Shown one piece after another: positions 58,950-64,000 of a DNA stretch of 64,000 nucleotides (position 1 is its first letter; every line of letters starts with the position of its first letter). The notes below the pieces were generated by a model. It had not been told where the DNA came from. It did not search any database and was given only the letters and a program-made list of their open reading frames with translations. Source of the DNA: Symsagittifera roscoffensis (taxonomy: Eukaryota > Xenacoelomorpha > Acoela > Convolutidae); the NCBI RefSeq assembly GCF_963678635.1, contig NC_087070.1:47287467-47351466 (forward strand), read 5' to 3'. The position numbers and the translations under genes are program-made.

Positions 58950-59786
58950 CTTAAGATTATAAGCTTAATAAACCAAATCATGAGACAGAGGCGAAGCGGA
59001 GCATCTCATCAGTTGCGATACAACACAAACAAAAAAACAAGTCGAAAAAAATCTTGTTTACATTCAGTAAAATCGGCGAAATTATGTTTGAATCTAATTC
59101 TTTCAAATACTGTAAAACCCAGACATCTCATCAGCATGGGGATTTTTCTCTTATATGTGGGTTACCAGACATGAAAAATTACGACTTCTTCCAGCTTTGA
59201 GAAAAAACAAACCCTTGGGTCCTTCTAAAACACCAGTATGGGTATTACATTATTGTGCCTGCAAAAGCATCTCCAGTAATTCAATTAGTTATTGAATAGC
59301 TCGCTCTCAAAAATTTTCTAGATAGAATTAAATTGGCTAAAATTACACCTTTGTGTGAGAAAAAAATTGTGTTTTTCTGACAGAAAGGTGTAATTTTAGC
59401 CAATTTAATTCTATCTAGAAAATTTTTGAGAGCGAGCTATTCAATAACTAATTGAATTACTGGAGATGCTTTTGCAGGCACAAAAATGTAATGCCCATAC
59501 TGGTGTTTTAGAAGGACCCAAGGGTTTGTTTTTTCTCAAAGCTGGAAGAAGTCGTAATTTTTCATGTCTGGTAACCCACATATAAGAGAAAAATCCCCAT
59601 GCTGATGAGATGTCTGGGTTTTACAGTATTTGAAAGAATTAGATTCAAACATAATTTCGCCGATTTTACTGAATGTAAACTAGATTTTTTTCGACTTGTT
59701 TTTTTGTTTGTGTTGTATCGCAACTGATGAGATGCTCCGCTTCGCCTCTGTCTCATGATTTGGTTTATTAAGCTTATAATCTTAAG
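58950..59786. repeat. 837-bp near-perfect palindrome
   Basis: The left arm 58950-59353 and right arm 59383-59786 are 404 bp each and read as reverse complements with about three to five mismatches by eye, around a 29-bp centre that can itself fold (AGAAAAAAATTGTGTTTTTC). Each arm carries the same 64-codon frame starting MRQRRSGASHQLRYNTNKK (58983-59174 plus; 59756-59562 minus), differing at one residue. The sequence is inserted in the satellite array. A lone protein claim is weak because the frame is short and basic and has no recognised domain. Confidence 0.95.
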
Positions 59787-59949
59787 ATTTAGGTATGCGC
59801 AGACGGCTTCAAGATAACGTGTGAGTCTTTTTCAGAATAGTCGGATATATAGAGTCATAGTGGAACCATTTCAGCAATATCCAGTATAGGTTTTTTCTAG
59901 TTTGTCGGTTTTTCGGATCCACATTTATCAAAGTTGTTTTCTCGGAGCA
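59787..59949. mobile_element. Right part of the insertion within the satellite
   Basis: This 163-bp sequence (AGGTATGCGCAGACGGCTTC near its left end, TCTCGGAGCAAAC at its right) is neither satellite nor palindrome. The satellite resumes at 59950 (AACTTTTACAAAATGATGG), at the phase where it broke at GATGAAAAC near 58949. The inserted unit is thus about 1 kb. A short AAAC/CAAAC repeat at both junctions may be a target duplication. Confidence 0.5.
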
Positions 59950-60560
59950 AACAACTTTTACAAAATGATGGTAGTAGTATGCTACAACTTTTTCTTTGAA
60001 TCTTTTGAACCATCCTCCGCCATTTGATCGAAAAAATTTTCTGCCAGACTCAGCTTTGCATTTGAATGAAGGATTAAACACCTTTATAAAAAAGAAGGTT
60101 GAAATTTTTGTTTGCAACTGTGGATTGATGTTGCTTTAAAACATCAGAAAATTACCGGCAAGACAATTTAAACAAAACATATTTTAAAGTAGCCTCATAT
60201 CGTTTTTTCTCTTTTTTCTTTTTGATTTCTAACGAGGGCTAATTATGGATGAAAAATAATGGATAAAAATTTTGGTCGTAAATCTTGCAAATCTGATAGT
60301 AGTAATAAGCTATACACTTGGATCTTTTGCAGCATCATCCACCAATTGCACCGAGAAACCTTTCTCTTAGGCTCAACTTTTGCCTACACATGGTAGGTTA
60401 AATGCATTTTTAAGAAAGAAAAAAGAAAATTTTCCTGCAATTGTGGAGCGATGTTGCTTCAAATCTGCAGAATATTAACGGCGAGACAAATTAAAATAAT
60501 GTCTTTTAAATGAGCGTCATATTGCTTTTTCGCATTGTTTCTTCATGATTTCTAGCGAGT
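59950..60560. repeat. Satellite-like array (right part)
   Basis: The array continues after the insertion for about two monomers (ATGATGGTAGTAGTATGCTA; ATTAACGGCGAGACAAA) and fades out near 60560. The last unit is the most diverged. Confidence 0.85.
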
Positions 60561-63540
60561 TTGTTTTATCAGCAGAAAACTACATTTTTTGACTGCCATC
60601 TAGAGTTTGAAGTAGAAGTAATCCAGTTATAAACAAATCACAAAAACATTGTTCTAGTCTTTTTGAGTTCAGGGCGATCATTCGCTTTGGACACCTCACT
60701 TTTTTATGGCTGAAGTTTTCTGCCTTATGTAGTCGTATTCATTTTTGCATAAGCTTTGCAACAAAGTATTGTCAAATTGAAATATCCAAAAAAGCAACTA
60801 TAAATTTGCAGTTTTTTCAAGTTTATCTCAAACTGGGTTGAGTTTTGTCCAAAAACGGTAAGTCTGAATTGCTTAGAAGATGGCACATCTTGTAGGTCAA
60901 AAATCATTTCAAAAATCTGACTCAATCTTTCTTAAAATAAACATACTCGTATCAAGGCAAACCCTTGAAGGCCTCGACTGCATTTCAATTTCTACGGAGT
61001 AGTTTGAATGAAGACAATTGATGAAATTTCAAAAAAAGAAAAAAACAAAGAAAATTTTTTGCGTTTTTTTAGTGGAAATAATCGCCCCACATGTGATATA
61101 GTTTGCATTTAGCAATAAATTAAATAGTTCAAAATGCATGCCTCAAAAAATTAGAAACTTATTCTAAGGCAGATAAATTCTCGGTAAAAGCATGGAATAC
61201 ATCGCGCTTTAAAAGTCCGATTTTGGCCAAATGGGCAATCTTTAAACCGCCATTCCTTCAGGAAAAATGATCACAGGTGAAATATCTTTGTAAGTTTGAG
61301 CTCAAGATAATAAATTTTTTCGAATGATTTTTTAAAAGATGCTAGTTAAAAAGTCGGAGTTTGCTTATAAAAAACCACCCGAGCACAAATATTCTGTCAT
61401 TTTTCTGCTAAAACATTTAAAATAAATATATTAGAATGAGTCTTCAGTTCAGATCACCAAAAATTCAGAAAACTGTTTTGATTGAAAGTTTGTGTAATAA
61501 ACCAATTCGCATATTCAGTTTTATTTGGAAACTTTAAAAGCCAAACTTTCAGCTTGGAGCACTTTAACGAAAAATTTGAAAAATCTATAGACTTTTTAAT
61601 TTTTAAATTGTGTCTGGCTGCGTAGGAGATTTTGTTTATACATGATTTTTGACAAATTGACCGGGTAAATTTTCAATATTTTTCGATCAAATTAATTGAG
61701 TCAAACAAAATCAAGTTGGGGATAAAACTTTGGGTCGAAACTTGGCAAAAAAACTGCGCCGTCTTAGTTCTGGTGCTAAACAGTAGTAAACAGTGTTTGT
61801 CTTTAAATTTGTTTTACGAATTCAACCTTATTTACAAAAGAGACGTTTGATTTCAGAAGCGCGTAGATTTTGTGTTTCAAATCAGCATTTTAGAAACTGG
61901 AATAGCGGCATGAACTATTCCTGTTGTCTAAAATCACGCTTCTATAACCTTCAAACATCATAAAAAGGCTGAAAAAATACTTGAAAATTTTTTGACCTCA
62001 GAATCGAGTCTTATGAAATATCATAAAAAGCTCTGAAAGTTTTCAAATTTGCTTTGATGACAAAATAACCACGAGCAAATGTATTCCGTTACTTTCTTTG
62101 CCATTCAAAAAAAAATCATGATTCTAAATACAATCCGTCTAGTTTTCTTGCAGGTTTTTTTTGTAGATTAATGAGATAATCTGGATGTCACCCCGGGTTA
62201 TGGCGATACAAAAAAATGATTTGCTTCATTTTGCCTCTCTATAAAATCATTGAAGAAGTATTAGATAATTTTAATCATAATAAGAGAAAAAAAACAAGTG
62301 ACAAAAATTGATGCGGTGAAAAAAAATGATTTCATTTGCAGAGTTTTAGAGAATGAATGAATGAAATTTTTTCGACTTTTTGTTGCACTTTACATAGCGC
62401 GTTACCAAGTTTTGAAAAAAAAATCACTCCAAATTTTTGTCAGTTTTTGTTTGAAAGTTTCAAATTATTTTTGAAGATTAAAAAATTTATTTAGATACGT
62501 TAAAGGGCATCCGGATCACTCAAAGCTTTGCTCTGATAAAAACAATTTTGTTCAAGTTCCCTTTTTTATGGCCAACAAGTGTTTCTCAATGACAAATACG
62601 CAACATGTTATCCATTTGAATGAATTTGAGATCTCTACACTTGCAGAAATATCGCAAAAGAGCTTCAAGTTTGTTCTATCTTCATTCTTGTTTTCACATT
62701 AATGGTTTGCATATTTATTGTTCGATGTTGAAACTAAACGAGTACTGAAGCGTATAAATTTGAACTGCAAACCAAAAACGAAACTGCGTAATTTATGGCA
62801 AATACGGTCGGTGTTTTTATACACATGGCATGGTAAACATGCTATAACGTTGTCTAAAACTATATACTCCATGGTATAAAGCGCATATTAACTCTGCAAA
62901 TACGCTAAAGCGAGAAGGAATCGAAAATGTTAGCAAACTATAAGTTCAGTTTTCTGAGCATAAAACAGATATTTAATGTCAGTCCAAATGGCGCAAAGTA
63001 GTTAAATTTGTTGGTAGAACTCGTTACAATTGTCGATAGTTGCTCTGCGATAAAAAGCGACACTTTCCGAAATCCGAAATCACCTTTTGCCAATCAAAAT
63101 AGTTCAGATTTTTCAGCCTCCAGAATTTCATATCAACTAAGCTTGACTCTACAGGAAAAGTCTTTGTTTTATCCACTTTCGAACTGAAGCAGCTGCTTTG
63201 AATTTTGGTTGCAGAAGTTATGTTCTCGATCAAATTATGACTTGGCCTGTTGCGCATTCCTTTCATTCAACCAAGTAACAAGGGACATTTTGCGGAACTT
63301 TATCTTCGCTTGCAGTGGTTAATCATTTGATATCTGGAAGTAGATTTCGTCCATTCAGAAATATACCAACGGAGTGGACAGTCTTGGTGAGTTAAACAGA
63401 GTTTCAAAATGGTAAAGAATACTTTGGCAATGGGCCGTTAGGCATGTGGAAACATCGCGCACAGTTGCGTCTATGTTTTTGATTAGAAGGATTGGCAAAA
63501 AATCGAAATTTTGACCGGGCTATATATATTGTTTTATAGA
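60561..63540. other. Gene-free stretch with inverted R2 fragments
   Basis: No supportable gene. An R2 copy in reverse orientation lies at about 61230-61410 (AAACCGCCATTCCTTCAGGA, GATCACAGGTGAAATATCTT, AAACCACCCGAGCACAAATA). A second reversed end lies at 62075-62110 (AATAACCACGAGCAAATGTA, TTCCGTTACTTTC). A forward body fragment lies near 62500-62560 (GGGCATCCGGATCACTCAAA, GCTTTGCTCTGATAAA). Frames 60725-60925 and 63024-63266 (minus) are AT-rich and have no recognised domain. Confidence 0.5.
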
Positions 63541-63682
63541 TGCCAAAATTTTCAGAATTTACACAAATTTACAGAAATATGGCCGATAATAACGTTTTTT
63601 GACATTTCATTTGCCAAAATTTTCAGAACTTACACAAATTTACAGAAATATGGCCGATAATGACGTTTTTTGACATTTCATT
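63541..63682. repeat. 71-bp tandem duplication
   Basis: Two consecutive copies of a 71-bp unit (TGCCAAAATTTTCAGAATTT start, then AATATGGCCGATAATAACG) differ at two positions. It is recent and local. Confidence 0.95.
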
Positions 63683-63734
63683 TGTACAAACTTCAGCTGA
63701 GTAGTTAACTATCTATTTATCACTTTTTGTTCTG

Positions 63735-63890
63735 ACTTTCGAAGAAAGTGAGGAATATATATATGCTCGAGGTGGTTTTTTTTTCATTCAGACCATTTTT
63801 ACAAAACTCTGATTCCTCGGGGGATCGAACTCTTGATCTGCATGGGCCCTCTCGGTTCTGCACACCATTAAACTATCTAACCACCAATCG
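63735..63890 (-). mobile_element. tRNA-derived short element joined to an R2-type end
   Basis: On the minus strand TAGTTTAATGG (63875-63865) fits an A box and AGTTCGATCCCC (63831-63820) a B box, exactly 44 bp apart as in a tRNA, but stems pair poorly and it is not a functional tRNA. The head is followed, reading on the minus strand, by a short A-rich stretch and then AAACCACCTCGAGCATATAT, TTCCTCACTTTC and TTCGAAAGTCAGAACA, the R2 end. This is the only copy in the window where a tRNA-like head and the R2 end are directly joined. Confidence 0.6.
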
Positions 63891-64000
63891 GTCGAAACTG
63901 CTCATTTTATAATTTACATGCGTGGCAAATTATCCCGCACTGCAAAACCGTTCCGAAGTGAGTTGAGGCAGCTAATTGGTTTTATTAACTACATACACAA

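Noticed and set aside
58983-59174. A protein-coding gene in the palindrome arms
   Set aside because: The frame is conserved only because the arms are near-identical; it is short, basic, and has no recognised domain. Kept only as an observation.
51465-60560. CRISPR-like array
   Set aside because: Monomers are about 325 bp and contiguous, without short repeats separated by unique spacers; the genome is eukaryotic.
63811-63890. Functional tRNA gene on the minus strand
   Set aside because: Box spacing is right, but the T stem is mispaired and the acceptor pairs at only about four positions; it is better read as a tRNA-derived element head.

Overview
The window is eukaryotic and almost certainly animal DNA: strongly AT-rich, gene-poor, with spliceosomal introns and dense in transposon relics. 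The animal assignment rests on a decayed BEL/Pao retroelement (a group known from animals), together with a Ty3/gypsy relic, hAT-type miniature elements and tRNA-headed short elements. I cannot name the species. Nearly all short open frames in the window are chance frames in AT-rich sequence.

One host gene can be read completely: a three-exon, 176-residue EF-hand protein of the flagellar calcium-binding (calflagin-like) type on the minus strand, 24468 down to 21101. Both introns have GT..AG ends, the exon phases fit, and both introns hold miniature elements. Two weaker candidates are a first exon of a secreted or membrane protein (16632-16878, minus) and an internal exon (18228-18317, plus). 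Near the second, a segment ending in a perfect GTAAGT donor is duplicated as an inverted repeat (18561-18653 / 18817-18912). At 26957-27304 a 116-codon frame with coding-like composition and two internal stops follows a 183-bp tandem array; I do not recognise the protein.

Layout: 1-7600 holds two related copies of a dispersed repeat block, an ATCGATTTAAATCGAT-rich patch and one copy of repeat family R2. 7600-16600 is gene-free, with degenerate tandem arrays and repeat fragments. 16600-27500 holds the host gene and candidate exons. 27600-31720 is dispersed repeats (R2, R3) and hAT relics. 32399-33396 is a terminal-inverted-repeat element packed with a palindromic ATTATAATCGATTATAAT motif, next to a tRNA-headed sequence (33397) and a GC-richer minisatellite (33785-34680). 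36391-39180 is a BEL/Pao relic lacking its reverse transcriptase core. From its gag onward, 3.73 kb is tandemly duplicated almost without change (37178-40904 / 40905-44635). 44942-45342 is an intact-looking hAT miniature element with a target duplication. 46538-51382 is a minus-strand Ty3/gypsy relic. 51465-60560 is a roughly 9-kb satellite-like array of about 325-bp monomers, interrupted by a 1-kb insertion that is mostly an 837-bp near-perfect palindrome (58950-59786). 60560-64000 holds more R2 fragments and a tRNA-derived element on the minus strand.

The genes do not form a pathway; the main content is repeat biology. The strongest items for follow-up are the palindrome in the satellite, the recent tandem duplication, the palindrome-packed element, and the unidentified 116-codon frame beside the 183-bp array.
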